64,000 nt of DNA from an uncultured Pseudomonadales bacterium (GCA_951813295.1 CATOTI010000002.1:2232001-2296000); one strand, 5' to 3'; positions 49,527 through 60,750 are shown, counted from the first letter of the stretch. A program made the numbers and translations. The notes: a model not told the origin generated them from the sequence alone.

Positions 49527-52211
49527 ATGCGAGCTTCGCTATCTGCCGTTCTGATAATCGCTTTTGCTCTCTTTGGCTTTGAAGCTGCCTCGGCAGAAAC
49601 GATCACCGCGGTTCACGTCGATCCGCGGGATGCTGACGAGGTGATGTTCCCGCCGGATGTCGCCTTCGATGAGTCCATCCCCACGCCTGAGGCGTTTCTC
49701 GGTTTCGAGCTTGGCGAGCATGCCGTTCGAACGCACCAACTCGTCGAGTACCTGCGTCAAGTTGCTGCGCTGAGTGACCGTTTGACGGTCGAGACCATTG
49801 GCTACTCGCACGAGCGCCGGCCGATTTTGTTCCTGGTCGCGACGTCGGCAGAGAACCACCAACGCCTGGATGAGATCCGTGCGCAGCATGTGGCGCTCAC
49901 CGAGCCCGACAGCGGCCAGGACATCGACGACGAGATGCCGGTCGTGACTTGGCTGAACTACGGCGTGCATGGCGCCGAGTCCAGTGGCTTCGACGCTGCG
50001 CTGCCGTTCGTCTATCACCTCGCCGCAGCCCAGGGGCCAGCGATCGAGCGCGTCCTGTCGGAGTCGGTTGTTCTCGTGACCGCGGTTTTCAATCCTGACG
50101 GCCATGCCCAACGCATATCCTGGGCCGATGCCTTCGGGGGCGAGAGCCGCATCGCCGATCCTGCGCATGTCGAACATCGAATCAACTGGCAATTCGCCCG
50201 GACCAACCACTACTTCTTTGACCTCAACCGTCAGTGGCTTCTGCTGACGCAGCCGGAGCCGCGCGCCTGGATGAAAAAGTGGCACGAGTGGCGCCCCAAC
50301 CTGACCGTGGACTACCACGAGATGGGTTCTGACCGGACCTACTACTTCCACCCGGGCGTCGCGGTGCGCACGAACCCCCTCATCCCGGAACGCGCGGAGG
50401 AACTCCTGGCCGAGACGGTTCGAAACTCGGAAGACTTCCTCAGCAGCGAAGGGCGTCTCTTCTTCCATGGCGAGACGTACGACAACTTCTACATCGGCAA
50501 AGGGTCGACGTTTCCGCTGATCAACGGCGGGGTCGGCGTGCTCTACGAGGCGGGGGCGGCTCGCGGCCGCGAACTCGAGACACCAAACGGGCTGCGCACG
50601 TTCCGCGAGAACATCCGCAAGCACTACCGTACGAGCGTTGCCAGCATCGAGGCGGCCGTCAATCTGAGGAAGCCATACCTCGAGTACCAGCGCGACTTCT
50701 ATTCCAATGCCCTCAAAGACGCGAACGAGAGTGCAACGAAGGCCTGGGTCTTCGCTGCGCCGGGAGATCCGGCTCGCCTGCATTTCTTTGTGGACCTCCT
50801 GAATCAACACCGGATCCGCACCTATCGATTGGCGCGTGATGTCGATACCGATGGTGTGCGCTTCGACGCGGACGACGCATTGATCGTGCCGGTTGAACAG
50901 CCGCAATTTCGGCTGATTCGCAGTCTCTTCGAGCCGCTCGACGAGTTCGAAGATTCGACCTTTTACGACGTATCCACGTGGACGATGCCGCCGGCGTTCG
51001 GGCTCGATTACGCACCGTTGTCGGGACGAGCGTTCCGGGAAAACCTGGTCGGCGAGGAGTACTCGCCACCGTTGCCGGTTGCGCGTGCCCCGGATGAGTC
51101 CAGCTACGGCTACGTGTTCGAGTGGGGGCCGTATCACGCCCCGCGCGCGCTGCAGCGCGTGCTGGAGGCGGGCGTACTGGCTCGAGTGGCGATTAAACCC
51201 TTCAGTGCGGCGACGTCGACGGGCGAGCGTCAGTTCAATCTCGGCAGCGTGGTCGTTCCGCTCGACCGGCAAGAGCGGCGCCGGAGCGATATCCATACGC
51301 TCGTTGAGACCATCGCCAACGAAGACGGTGTCCCGGTTCATGCCCTGACGTCTGGCCGAAGCACGATCGGTTCGACCGGCGTCAACGTAGGTGGACCTTC
51401 CGTGCGTCCTGTCGAGGCCGTGAACGCGCTTCTCGTGATCGGCGATGGTGTGAATCTCTATGACGCGGGCGAGATCTGGCATCTGGCGGACGTGCGCATG
51501 GACCTGCCGATGACGTTGCGACGGCGGGACGCCCTTGGAGGGATCGATTGGAGTCGCTACACGCACATCATCTTTCCGTCCGGCGACTACGGTGGGTTTG
51601 AGCCGGGCTGGGCGGAAAGATTGAGGACCTGGATCGCCGAGGGCGGAACCGTGATTGGTATGCGTGACGCGGCATCCTGGGTTCGCGCGAACACGATCGA
51701 CTGGAGCGCCCCGAACGATGGGGAAGCCGAGGTGGTTGCCGAAAAGGAAGAGCAGGAAGTCGAAGTCGGGGAAACGACGGACGCAGAGCCAAAACCTGCC
51801 GAGTCGGAGCGTCTCCGCTACGCCGACAAAGCGGTGACGGAAGCACAAAAAGTCATCGGTGGCGCAATCTTCGCAGCCGATCTCGATAACTCGCATCCGC
51901 TCGGCTACGGCTACGACGGTCGCGACATCTACCTGCACAAAAACACCGAAGAACCCCTGCAGCCCACCGAAAATCCCTACGGCACAGTGATCTCCTACAT
52001 CGAAGACCCGGTCTTCTCAGGATATGTGTCGCAAAAGAACGTCGAGAAGCTGGCCGGCACGCCGGCGTTGATCGCGGAGCGCTCGGGCCGTGGTTCAGTG
52101 ATCCTCTTCGCTGACAATCCGAGTTTCCGCGGCTACTGGTACGGCACGAACAAGCTGTTCCTGAACGCACTCTTTTTCTCGAGGTTGTTCGACGCGCCGG
52201 CGAGGGACTAG
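49527..52211 (+). CDS. M14 family zinc carboxypeptidase, exported
   Basis: Signal peptide; NYGVHGAESSG (HxxE), NPDGHAQR, DLNRQWLLLTQPE, VDYHEMGSDRTYYFHPG. Confidence 0.88.
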   Translation: MRASLSAVLIIAFALFGFEAASAETITAVHVDPRDADEVMFPPDVAFDESIPTPEAFLGFELGEHAVRTHQLVEYLRQVAALSDRLTVETIGYSHERRPILFLVATSAENHQRLDEIRAQHVALTEPDSGQDIDDEMPVVTWLNYGVHGAESSGFDAALPFVYHLAAAQGPAIERVLSESVVLVTAVFNPDGHAQRISWADAFGGESRIADPAHVEHRINWQFARTNHYFFDLNRQWLLLTQPEPRAWMKKWHEWRPNLTVDYHEMGSDRTYYFHPGVAVRTNPLIPERAEELLAETVRNSEDFLSSEGRLFFHGETYDNFYIGKGSTFPLINGGVGVLYEAGAARGRELETPNGLRTFRENIRKHYRTSVASIEAAVNLRKPYLEYQRDFYSNALKDANESATKAWVFAAPGDPARLHFFVDLLNQHRIRTYRLARDVDTDGVRFDADDALIVPVEQPQFRLIRSLFEPLDEFEDSTFYDVSTWTMPPAFGLDYAPLSGRAFRENLVGEEYSPPLPVARAPDESSYGYVFEWGPYHAPRALQRVLEAGVLARVAIKPFSAATSTGERQFNLGSVVVPLDRQERRRSDIHTLVETIANEDGVPVHALTSGRSTIGSTGVNVGGPSVRPVEAVNALLVIGDGVNLYDAGEIWHLADVRMDLPMTLRRRDALGGIDWSRYTHIIFPSGDYGGFEPGWAERLRTWIAEGGTVIGMRDAASWVRANTIDWSAPNDGEAEVVAEKEEQEVEVGETTDAEPKPAESERLRYADKAVTEAQKVIGGAIFAADLDNSHPLGYGYDGRDIYLHKNTEEPLQPTENPYGTVISYIEDPVFSGYVSQKNVEKLAGTPALIAERSGRGSVILFADNPSFRGYWYGTNKLFLNALFFSRLFDAPARD

Positions 52212-52461
52212 GGGGCGTGTTGGCGAAGCCACCGGCGTCGCGGGTCAGGACAGCCACCTAGATCAGGAAGGTGTGGTAGCTACGGTTGGACTTGAACCAC
52301 CCGCGAAGGGGTGTAGCTCGACACCAAGGCCCCAGGGGTTCGCGCTGTCGGTCTGGTCTTGCTGAATCTCGAGAACAGCGGTTTGCTGAGCGCCTGGTTT
52401 CGCGCTGACCACGCTGACGTCCTGGCGACCGCCTGACGTTGCAGCCCCGAGGTCTGTCGCC

Positions 52462-54864
52462 TCAGGGCCGGAAGAAACCGTCGTCGACCTCGACGTTGAC
52501 CGCAAACTCCTCTACTTCGTAGACCGTTCGCCCGGCCAGTTCATTAGTTTCCTCGAAGCGAAACGCCACCCGCATACCCTCGACTTCACGATAGTCGGTA
52601 CTCAGAGAGGTCACGGGCAGGGCACCAACGCCGGGTAGGATGAAGTTCGCCTGGGCGCGCAGTACGTCGCCCGTTACCGCATCGACGCTGAGACGGATGG
52701 GCTCGCCACCTTCGCGTTGCAGCTTGACGATGTAGACGGCCTGGCCGTCGAGTTCGCTTCGTTCGAGCACCGTGGTGCTGTCGAAAAACTGTGTCCACTC
52801 GCCCGCGACGCGGGCCGGATGACTGTCGATCAACTGCTCGAGTGCTGCGCCGAAGACCTCGCGTACCGGTTCCATCTCGAACGACGAACCCCGCCAGCCG
52901 CGATCGCCATCCAGGATGACCGTCGTGCTGCCGAATCGGCCGAGATCGATGTCGATGCGGAAGCGATCGGCGCCGGCCGCGGTAATCCGAAACGTCCCCT
53001 CGATCCCGACATGCGGAAAATGCACCCGGCCGCGGGACTGCGTCGTACGCGGCGGCGGCGCCGGCGATTCTAGGGCCGCGGCCCGAGTCGCGAGGAGGCT
53101 CGCGATACTCGGCAGCGCGTCGGCGGGCGACGCGGCGGCAAGCTCGATCACGGGGGCGCCGCCCGGTCGGTGAAACGATGCGCCCACGATCGTCCCATCA
53201 TCATCGGTCTTGAACACGATCCCGAGTGCTTCGTTTGCACGTGCCGACCAGCGACCCTCGGCGTCGGGTGGGTGTAAGTCGAAGACCGGTCCGCCAGCAA
53301 CCTCGACCGCCAACCGATTGTTCTGAATCAACGTTCGCGCGCCGAGCGGCGGGGTCGCGGAATTGAACGTCCCGAGGTACCGGGCAAGCTCATCGAGCGG
53401 TATGTCCGGCGCGATTTCGACGCCTTCGCGCAGCACCTCGAAATTCATCCCGGCCTGGTGCAAGCGCAGGACGTCGACCTCGCCCGAGGCGTTCTTCTCG
53501 AACGAAACGGCGATCGTGTCGGTGAGCGCGAAATGCCACTTCCCTTCGTCGTCGGGCGGCTTCAGTTCGAAGACCATCTGCGACGGTATATCGAGTGCCA
53601 GCCGACCCTCTTTCTCGAGAACCGTGAACACCTCGTTCGAGAAGGTTGCGAAATTGGCAACGTAACGTCCGAGGTAAGGCTCGAAGTCTTCACCGTCGTC
53701 TTGCACAGCCACAGCGGGCCATTCGCCCAGCAGCGTGCTGGGCACGAGTTCGAGGGCCAGGCCAGGGAAGACCGTCGGGAATGCGTTCGCCATGACCACA
53801 AAGCCGAGATCTGAGTCCGGCAGCAGCGCGACCACCGTGCTGAACCCGCCGGGCACCGCACCGTCGTGGGCGATCAGTCGCTGCCCCTGCCAATCCCGCA
53901 TCATCCAGCCCATGCCATAACCCACGCCCGGGCCGGCGGCGATCTGGAATGCCCAGGTTTGATTCATCGACGCTTTGCTGGCGATCTGCTTGCCGTCGAC
54001 GGCACCGTGTGCCAGTAGGAATCGAAGCCACTTCGCCATGTCCGAGGCGCTCGAAGTGATCGAGGCGGCGGGGCCCACCGCATCGACGCCGGGGCTGTCG
54101 GGGCTGGGTTCAAACAGCGTGTGCGTCTCGTTGTGCTCGTCCCACGAATACGCGCGCGCCGCGGTCGCGCGTGCCTTTTGGACCGACGTACCGGACGAGG
54201 TCATACCCAGCGGATCGAATATTCTGCTCGAGATCAACGCATCCCACGTCGCGCCGCCCGCCGCGCCAGCCGCAAACCCAGCGGCCGAATAAGTGACGTT
54301 GTTGTAGTAGAAACGACTGCGGAAAGGTGCGTACGGCTCGCCGTTGACCGCGGCGCGAAGCACGCCTTCCGCGTCAAGCGCGCCGCCGGCCCAAAGCATC
54401 CCCATGCGCGGATACCCGGTGCGGTGGCTCAAAAGATCACGGATCGTCACTTCGGCCTTCGGATCGTCGCTGTCTATCGCCAGCTTGAAATACGGTAGAT
54501 GCCGTACCACCGGATCATCGAACGACATCTTGCCGTCGTCCACGAGCATCCCGACGAGCGTCGCTGTGAACGCTTTGGTCGTCGAAGCGATGAAGAACGT
54601 CGTATCGGCAGTCGCAGCGATGTCGTCTTCGATGTTGGCGGCGCCAAAACCACGTGCCATGACGACTTCGTCACCGTGCACGACCGCGATGGCTGCGCCG
54701 GGGACGTGATGCTCGATTCGCAGGCGTTCGAAATCAGCGGCGAGTTTTTCCAGGCGCTCCGCGAAGTCTGGATCGGCAGCACTCGCGGATCCTGCGCATG
54801 CCAACCCCAATCCGGTCGCCAGCAGCCATCCGATCCCGGCTCTACCGCGACGGCCGGCCTTCAT
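52462..54864 (-). CDS. Beta-lactamase-family serine hydrolase with long C-terminal extension
   Basis: Signal peptide; FIASTTKAFTATLVGML (SxxK), LSHRTGYPR, HDGAVPGGFSTVVALLPDS; C-terminal region resembles an outer-membrane lipoprotein carrier-like fold. Confidence 0.82.
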   Translation of the reverse strand: MKAGRRGRAGIGWLLATGLGLACAGSASAADPDFAERLEKLAADFERLRIEHHVPGAAIAVVHGDEVVMARGFGAANIEDDIAATADTTFFIASTTKAFTATLVGMLVDDGKMSFDDPVVRHLPYFKLAIDSDDPKAEVTIRDLLSHRTGYPRMGMLWAGGALDAEGVLRAAVNGEPYAPFRSRFYYNNVTYSAAGFAAGAAGGATWDALISSRIFDPLGMTSSGTSVQKARATAARAYSWDEHNETHTLFEPSPDSPGVDAVGPAASITSSASDMAKWLRFLLAHGAVDGKQIASKASMNQTWAFQIAAGPGVGYGMGWMMRDWQGQRLIAHDGAVPGGFSTVVALLPDSDLGFVVMANAFPTVFPGLALELVPSTLLGEWPAVAVQDDGEDFEPYLGRYVANFATFSNEVFTVLEKEGRLALDIPSQMVFELKPPDDEGKWHFALTDTIAVSFEKNASGEVDVLRLHQAGMNFEVLREGVEIAPDIPLDELARYLGTFNSATPPLGARTLIQNNRLAVEVAGGPVFDLHPPDAEGRWSARANEALGIVFKTDDDGTIVGASFHRPGGAPVIELAAASPADALPSIASLLATRAAALESPAPPPRTTQSRGRVHFPHVGIEGTFRITAAGADRFRIDIDLGRFGSTTVILDGDRGWRGSSFEMEPVREVFGAALEQLIDSHPARVAGEWTQFFDSTTVLERSELDGQAVYIVKLQREGGEPIRLSVDAVTGDVLRAQANFILPGVGALPVTSLSTDYREVEGMRVAFRFEETNELAGRTVYEVEEFAVNVEVDDGFFRP

Positions 54865-54974
54865 CGGTTGCAACAACGTCGCACCTCGCATCTGCTGAGT
54901 CCTGCGACGATGTTACTACCACACCGCCATATTCCTCCCGGCGTTCGCCTTGGGTTCCCAAACGTCGCAGGATT

Positions 54975-57900
54975 TCACGCACGCGTCGTCTGGCCCGAAG
55001 CGCTCGCATCCTGCGCCGTCGGGCTCGAATAGATGCGTCGGTAGAGGCGCTGGCAATCATCGACGATCAGAAGATTCGCGGGGACGAGGATCAAGGTGAT
55101 GGCGGTGGCGAAGAGAATCCCGAATCCGAGCGAGATCGCCATCGGAATCAGGAACTGGGCTGTCGTCGACTGCGCCATGAGTAACGGCGCAAGACCGAGG
55201 AACGTCGTCAGCGAGGTGAGCATGATGGGCCGAAACCGCACGACGCCAGCGTCGAGGATCGAGTCGACCAGCGGCCGGCCGGCACGGACCTGGCGATTCA
55301 CGGCATCGACGAGCACCAGACTGTCGTTCACGACGACGCCGGTGAGTGCCATGAGTCCGAGCACGCTCAACATCGACAAGGTATAGCCCATCAGCCAATG
55401 GCCGATCACGGCGCCGATCAGGCCGAAGGGGATGATCGACATGATGACGATCGGCTGGATATAGGATTTGAGCGGCAGGGCCAGCATGCAATAGATGACG
55501 AACAAAACGATCACGACGCCCGATTGCAGGCTCGCGAAGGACGCCCGCTGCTCGCGTGCCTCGCCTTCCATTTCGTATGACACGCCCGGATAGCGCACGA
55601 GCAGTTGGTCGATGTATTCGCGCAACTCGTTGGTGAGCGCCGTCATGTTGGTGTTCTGCTTCTCCACTTCCGCGGTGATGTTCAGTGTGCGGAACCGGTC
55701 GATTCGGCGGATCGATTCGGGGCCCTTGCCGGGGATGAGGTCCGCGACGTGGCCGAGCGGGATCTCGTTGCCGCCCGGTGTGCGGATGAGCATCTCGTTG
55801 AGCGTCGCGAAGTCGGCCCGTTCGTTGGCTGAGAGTCTGACGATGACGCGGATGTCGTCGCGGCCGCGCTGGATCCGCTGCGCTTCGAAGCCCTTAAACG
55901 CTTGGCCGACCTGCGAGACGATGTCACTACGGCTGAGCCCGAGAACGTGGGCCTGCTGTTTTAGCTCGATGCGCAGTTCTTCCTTGCCGTCGGACAAGCT
56001 GTCGGCGATTTCGTAGACCGTCGGATAGGTTTCGAGGTGCTGCTTGATGGTGGCCGCGACTTCGTTCATTTCCTCGAAGGAGCTACCGCTCAACTGCACG
56101 TCGATGGGATCGCCGGCACGGAAGAAGTCGGCGCGAAAGTTGAGCGACTCGGCGCCGGGTACGACGCCGATCAGGCGCCGCCATTCGGCGATGATCTGGC
56201 GTGTGCTTACATCGACGGGTCGCTGTTCGACGGGCACGAGCTCGATCTGCACCCGGCCGTATTGCGATCCCTGCGAGCCGCGTTGCGAACCGGTGCTCGC
56301 CAACACGTGGCGGATCGCGCTGGCGCCGTTTTCGTCCGCGTATTTGCGCTGCAGTTCTTGTGCGGCGTTGAGCATGCGTTGCACGTGACGATCCGTCACT
56401 TCGAACTGGGTACCGACGGGCATGGCGAGGCTGGCACGTGCCGTTTCACCCTCGACGCGCGTCATGAACGTGAATTGCGTCCAACCGCTGACGATCAACG
56501 CGAGCATCATGGTCAGCACACCCACGAATCCCGCCAACGTGGCGTAGCGGTGTTCGGTCAAAACCTTCAGGACCGGGCGGTAGTAGCGAATGATCTTTTC
56601 TTCGAAACCGTTGGCAAACGATTGCTGCCACTTGGCAAGGCGGCTGGCATCGTCGCCCGGGGTCGAGCGAAGGTGGCGCAGGTGCGCGGGCAGGACCAGC
56701 TTCGACTCGATCAGCGAGAAGAGCAGGACGCACATCACGACGGCGGCAACCGGTGCCATGATGGCGCCGAACCGTCCGTCGATGAACGCGAGAGGCGCGA
56801 ACGCGACCATCGTTGTCAGCACCCCGAAAGTCACGGGCACGGCAACGGCGTTCGTGCCGTTGATCGCCGCGTCGGCGCCTTCCTCGCCGAGGCGCAGATG
56901 ACGATATACGCTCTCGCCAGTCACGATGGCATCGTCCACGACGATGCCGAGAACCACGATGAAGGCGAAAGCGCTCATGAGGTTCAGCGTAAGGTCGAAG
57001 TACGCCATCGTCGTGAACGCGCCGAGGAAGCTGATGGGCACACCGATGAATACCCAGAACGCGATCTTCGGACGTAGGAAGAGGCCCAGCAGAACGAGCA
57101 CCAGGACGCTCCCCTGAAGGGCACTCGAACCCAGCACGCCAAGCCGGTCCTTGAGCTGCTGTGAGTCATCGTCCCAATAGGACAGATTCATGCCGACGGG
57201 AAGCAGTGCCTGCTGGTCGGCGATGTATTGCTTGACCGTATCGGCCACCTCGAGGGCCGACTCACGGCCGGTTCGCGCGATTTCGATCATCGCTGCCGAG
57301 GAGCCATCGAACTGGGTACGAACGGCGTCTTCCTGAAAGCCGTCGTTGACGTCCGCGACGTCGACGACGCGAATGATACTGCCGTCGGTATTCGTCTTGA
57401 CGACGATGTTCTCGAAGTCGGAGCGTCGATACGCCTGGCCCTTCGATCGAATCAGGACGTCGCCCCCATCGGTCCTGAGGTTGCCCGCCGAGAGATCGAG
57501 CGAGCTCTCGCGGATGGCGCTCGCCAGGTCTGCCAGTCGCAGGTTGTAGTTGCGCAAGCGATCCTGTGAGGCCTCGATGGCGATCTCATAGTCCCGAACG
57601 GCATCGAGGGCGACCTGGCTGATCCCCGGGAGGCGGACGAGATCGTCACGGACCTTCTCGGCGTACAGGCGGATTTCTTCTTCGATGAAGTTGCCCGAGA
57701 CGACCACGGTGATGACGTCGAACGAACGTTGCGCCAGGCGAATGCGTGGATTCTCGGCGTCGACCGGGAACGTATTGATCGCGTCGACGCGCGACTTCAC
57801 CTCGTCGAGCACGTTGCGCGGATCATAGTCTTCGTCGACTTCGATGCTCACGCTCGTGCTGCCTTCGCGCGATGTGCTGGTGACGCGTTCGATCCCTTCG

Positions 57901-58118
57901 AGACCCTCGAGAGACTCTTCGATTCGCACCGCGATGCCGAGTTCGGCGTCCTCCGGCGTCGAACCGCGCAGGGAAACCGACACCGAGATGCGATCCGGTT
58001 CGTTGGATGGGAAGACTTCGACCGCTGTCAGGGTGAACAGCGCATAGAGCCCCGAAATCAGCACGGTCGCCATCAGTAGATTTGCGGCGACTTCGTTTCG
58101 TACGAACCACGCGATCAT
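54975..58118 (-). CDS. RND efflux transporter permease (AcrB/HAE family)
   Basis: 1047 aa; two large extracytoplasmic loops; VLGIVVDDAIVTGESVYRHL; LMALTGVVVNDSLVLVDAVNR. Confidence 0.93.
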   Translation of the reverse strand: MIAWFVRNEVAANLLMATVLISGLYALFTLTAVEVFPSNEPDRISVSVSLRGSTPEDAELGIAVRIEESLEGLEGIERVTSTSREGSTSVSIEVDEDYDPRNVLDEVKSRVDAINTFPVDAENPRIRLAQRSFDVITVVVSGNFIEEEIRLYAEKVRDDLVRLPGISQVALDAVRDYEIAIEASQDRLRNYNLRLADLASAIRESSLDLSAGNLRTDGGDVLIRSKGQAYRRSDFENIVVKTNTDGSIIRVVDVADVNDGFQEDAVRTQFDGSSAAMIEIARTGRESALEVADTVKQYIADQQALLPVGMNLSYWDDDSQQLKDRLGVLGSSALQGSVLVLVLLGLFLRPKIAFWVFIGVPISFLGAFTTMAYFDLTLNLMSAFAFIVVLGIVVDDAIVTGESVYRHLRLGEEGADAAINGTNAVAVPVTFGVLTTMVAFAPLAFIDGRFGAIMAPVAAVVMCVLLFSLIESKLVLPAHLRHLRSTPGDDASRLAKWQQSFANGFEEKIIRYYRPVLKVLTEHRYATLAGFVGVLTMMLALIVSGWTQFTFMTRVEGETARASLAMPVGTQFEVTDRHVQRMLNAAQELQRKYADENGASAIRHVLASTGSQRGSQGSQYGRVQIELVPVEQRPVDVSTRQIIAEWRRLIGVVPGAESLNFRADFFRAGDPIDVQLSGSSFEEMNEVAATIKQHLETYPTVYEIADSLSDGKEELRIELKQQAHVLGLSRSDIVSQVGQAFKGFEAQRIQRGRDDIRVIVRLSANERADFATLNEMLIRTPGGNEIPLGHVADLIPGKGPESIRRIDRFRTLNITAEVEKQNTNMTALTNELREYIDQLLVRYPGVSYEMEGEAREQRASFASLQSGVVIVLFVIYCMLALPLKSYIQPIVIMSIIPFGLIGAVIGHWLMGYTLSMLSVLGLMALTGVVVNDSLVLVDAVNRQVRAGRPLVDSILDAGVVRFRPIMLTSLTTFLGLAPLLMAQSTTAQFLIPMAISLGFGILFATAITLILVPANLLIVDDCQRLYRRIYSSPTAQDASASGQTTRA

Positions 58119-59374
58119 GACTCTTCTCCTCCGTCGGTGAGGGGCTCGGGCGCATCGCCACGGGGTGTGCTGCGTGACGAGCCACCTTCGAACGGTGAAT
58201 CGGACACGCGCCGCGGCGGGGGTCGACGGGTGCTGTCGGCGATTTGCACGCGCGTACCGGAACTGACTTGTCCGAGCGCCGTGGTCACGAGCTGGTCGTT
58301 CGTCTCGAGTCCCGATCGGATGATCGCATCACGCCCGTTCTGCCAGTCGACGATGACGTCCCGGCGTTGCAGGACGTCGTCTTCGACGACGTAGACGTAC
58401 GTATTCTGATAAATGACGGCACTCGGAATGACGAGCGCACTGCGCATCTCCCGCCCCTTGATCTCGGCGGTGACGTACTCGCCGATCTTGATCGGTCGTT
58501 CGTTGACCGCCGATTCGAGCCCGAACGGATCGTCGATCTGAGCGATGACATGGAGTTGGCGCGAGCTCGTATCGATCGCCGACTCGGTTCGCACGATCCG
58601 ACCCTCGTAGCGGACATCGCCGAGTTCCGAGGCGAACGTGACCGCGGGTTGCGCTGCGTTGCCGGATTCCGGCAGGTCGACGTAGGGCAAGTCCGAGTTG
58701 CGGATCGGCAGGCGGACTTCCACGTAGTCGCTGGCAAAGATCTCCGCGAGCTGCGCGCCATTGTTGACGACCTGACCCCGGTCGACGAGTTGGCGTAGCA
58801 GGCGACCCGCGAAGGGGGCCCGAATCACCGTTCGTTCGAATTCGAGCCGCGCTTTTGCCAATGCACTCCGGGCGGAAGCGACCCGCGCTTCGGCTGCCGC
58901 GAGTTGGGGCTTGCGTAGTACGAGATCGGATGGGGGTTCGCCGCCGCCGAGGCGTTCCCAGTCGATGAGCGCCTGTTCGGATCTCGCCTGTTCCTGGGCG
59001 GCGACCTGCGCGGCATCCATGAGTGTCGCTTCGGCGATCTTCACGTTGGCGTCGTAGTCGCGTGGATCGATGGTCACGAGCACGTCGTCGGCTTGGAAGA
59101 ATCCGCCTGGTCGGAACGCGGGCTCGACATCGACGATCTGCCCGCTCACCTGCGCGACCAACATGCTCTGGGTGCGGGGTTGCACGGTGCCATAGCTTTG
59201 CACGGCGATCGCGTAGGGGCCGCGTTTGACGGACTCGACCTCAACCACCATGCGCGGTCCCGTCGGGGGGCCGCCGCGCTGGGCCTGGGGCGGGTTTTCC
59301 AGGATGAGGGCGGCGATCGCGATGAGCCCGGCGAAGATCGCGATTGGCAGCAGACGTTTCAGCAGCATCAACAA
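58115..59374 (-). CDS. RND efflux periplasmic adaptor subunit (MFP)
   Basis: VQSYGTVQPRTQSMLVAQVSGQIVDVEPAFRPGGFFQADDVLVTIDPRDYD; RAPFAGRLLRQLVDRGQVV. Confidence 0.92.
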   Translation of the reverse strand: MLMLLKRLLPIAIFAGLIAIAALILENPPQAQRGGPPTGPRMVVEVESVKRGPYAIAVQSYGTVQPRTQSMLVAQVSGQIVDVEPAFRPGGFFQADDVLVTIDPRDYDANVKIAEATLMDAAQVAAQEQARSEQALIDWERLGGGEPPSDLVLRKPQLAAAEARVASARSALAKARLEFERTVIRAPFAGRLLRQLVDRGQVVNNGAQLAEIFASDYVEVRLPIRNSDLPYVDLPESGNAAQPAVTFASELGDVRYEGRIVRTESAIDTSSRQLHVIAQIDDPFGLESAVNERPIKIGEYVTAEIKGREMRSALVIPSAVIYQNTYVYVVEDDVLQRRDVIVDWQNGRDAIIRSGLETNDQLVTTALGQVSSGTRVQIADSTRRPPPRRVSDSPFEGGSSRSTPRGDAPEPLTDGGEES

Positions 59375-60750
59375 CGGTTCTCCATGGATGGCGCCAAGTC
59401 CGCACCGAGCGCGTAGATGAGATCGACCCGATTGGCGAGCAGTTGCCGCCGGAGCTGGATCACGGTGGTTTGTGCATCGAACGCACGGCGTTGCGATTCG
59501 AGCACCGTCGTATAAGGCACGAGGCCACGTTCGTACTGATTCGACGCAATGCCGAGGGCCGCTTCGGCATTGCGTTCGACTTCGAGGAATGCCGAGTAGC
59601 GATCGCGGAGCGATACATCCGTACTGATGCCGTTTTCGACTTCGCCCATTGCACGATCGACAAGGTCGAGGTAGCGGGCTTCGAGTTCCTGCACTCGATC
59701 GCGCGCCTGATGTTCGATCGCATGCAGCCGCCCGCCCTGGAAAAGCGGAAGAACCAAACCGCCGCTGGCGTTCCAGGCGAAGTCGCTACCGGCTGCGAGA
59801 TCGCCGAACTCGGTCTGGCGATCGCGTACGACCCCGGTCAGATCGAGCCGGGGAAAGCGATTGCGATGGGCAATGGCGAGTGCGGCGTCGGCAGCGAGAA
59901 GCTCCGCCCACGCGAGTTGCAGATCGGCCCGACGTGCAAGGACTTCCGACGGCACGCCCGTGGTCACCGGCCAGTCGATCAGCGGCAGGGTGGAGGGAAG
60001 CTCGATCGATCCGCTGGGGTAGTCGGCGAGTAGTAATTCCAGTGCGCTCTGTGCGTTCAGCACTGCCTGGCGTTGGGTGGCGACGTTGGCACGCTCCTGG
60101 GCGACCGTGGTCTGGGCGAGATAGACATCGAGGGCTTCGTTCAAACCGCTGCGGTAGCCCTGCTCGATGACATCCAATGATTCGGAGAGGTTCGTGAGGC
60201 GTTGCTCGAAGAGCGCGAGCAGGTCGTTTGCCGCGACGAGGGCAAAGGCCGTGTCGATCACGTCGGCGACGAGACGTCGTCGGTCGTCATCGAACCGGGC
60301 GCGCTCGATCTCGTAGCGTAAGAAAGCCTGGCGGTGTTCCTTCGCGGTGCGCCCCCATACATCGATGTCGAGCGACGTGCTCAAAGCTGCATCGAAACCC
60401 TCATCGATGGCGTTGGCGAATGCACCGCGGGAGCGCTCGGCACCTGCGCTCAGCGAGAGCGATGGCAACCACCCGGCCCGGCTGATGGTGAGCCCACGAC
60501 GAGCCGATTCGAGGCGTTCGCGCTGTTGCTTGAGGGCGCGGTTGGCAGCGACTGCCTGGTTGATCAGTGGCTCGAGGAACGGTGCATCGAAGGCGCCGAG
60601 ATCGACGACGACCGGTTTGCTGGGTGCGGACAGCCGGTGGAACTCGGTCGGCAACTCCGGTGTCTGTGCCGTCTCGCTCACCGCCGAGACACATCCGCCG
60701 AGGACCGCGCCGATGCAGGCGACACCAAGAATGCGCGCGGCTCGATTCAC
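59368..60750 (-). CDS. Outer-membrane efflux lipoprotein (TolC/NodT family)
   Basis: Lipobox-like GAVLGGC; repeated OEP-type helices; GTG start overlapping the TetR stop. Confidence 0.88.
   Translation of the reverse strand: MNRAARILGVACIGAVLGGCVSAVSETAQTPELPTEFHRLSAPSKPVVVDLGAFDAPFLEPLINQAVAANRALKQQRERLESARRGLTISRAGWLPSLSLSAGAERSRGAFANAIDEGFDAALSTSLDIDVWGRTAKEHRQAFLRYEIERARFDDDRRRLVADVIDTAFALVAANDLLALFEQRLTNLSESLDVIEQGYRSGLNEALDVYLAQTTVAQERANVATQRQAVLNAQSALELLLADYPSGSIELPSTLPLIDWPVTTGVPSEVLARRADLQLAWAELLAADAALAIAHRNRFPRLDLTGVVRDRQTEFGDLAAGSDFAWNASGGLVLPLFQGGRLHAIEHQARDRVQELEARYLDLVDRAMGEVENGISTDVSLRDRYSAFLEVERNAEAALGIASNQYERGLVPYTTVLESQRRAFDAQTTVIQLRRQLLANRVDLIYALGADLAPSMENRC

Noticed and set aside
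49539-51938. 799-aa open frame antisense to the M14 peptidase
   Set aside because: Shadow ORF typical of GC-rich codon bias; Arg/His-rich, no recognisable motif, and the plus strand carries clear M14 motifs.
52263-52298. tRNA-like string (TGG...GGTTGGACTTGAACCACC) on the minus strand
   Set aside because: Resembles a T-arm plus CCA, but T-stem pairing is imperfect and no D-arm, anticodon arm or matching 5' acceptor at the right distance was found.
52263-52505. 80-aa minus-strand ORF after the serine hydrolase
   Set aside because: Overlaps the 3' end of the hydrolase in another frame and has no recognised domain; could be a remnant, but evidence is too weak.
56037-57077. 346-aa plus-strand ORF inside the RND permease
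   Set aside because: Antisense shadow of a strongly conserved RND gene; low-complexity His/Asp/Arg-rich translation.
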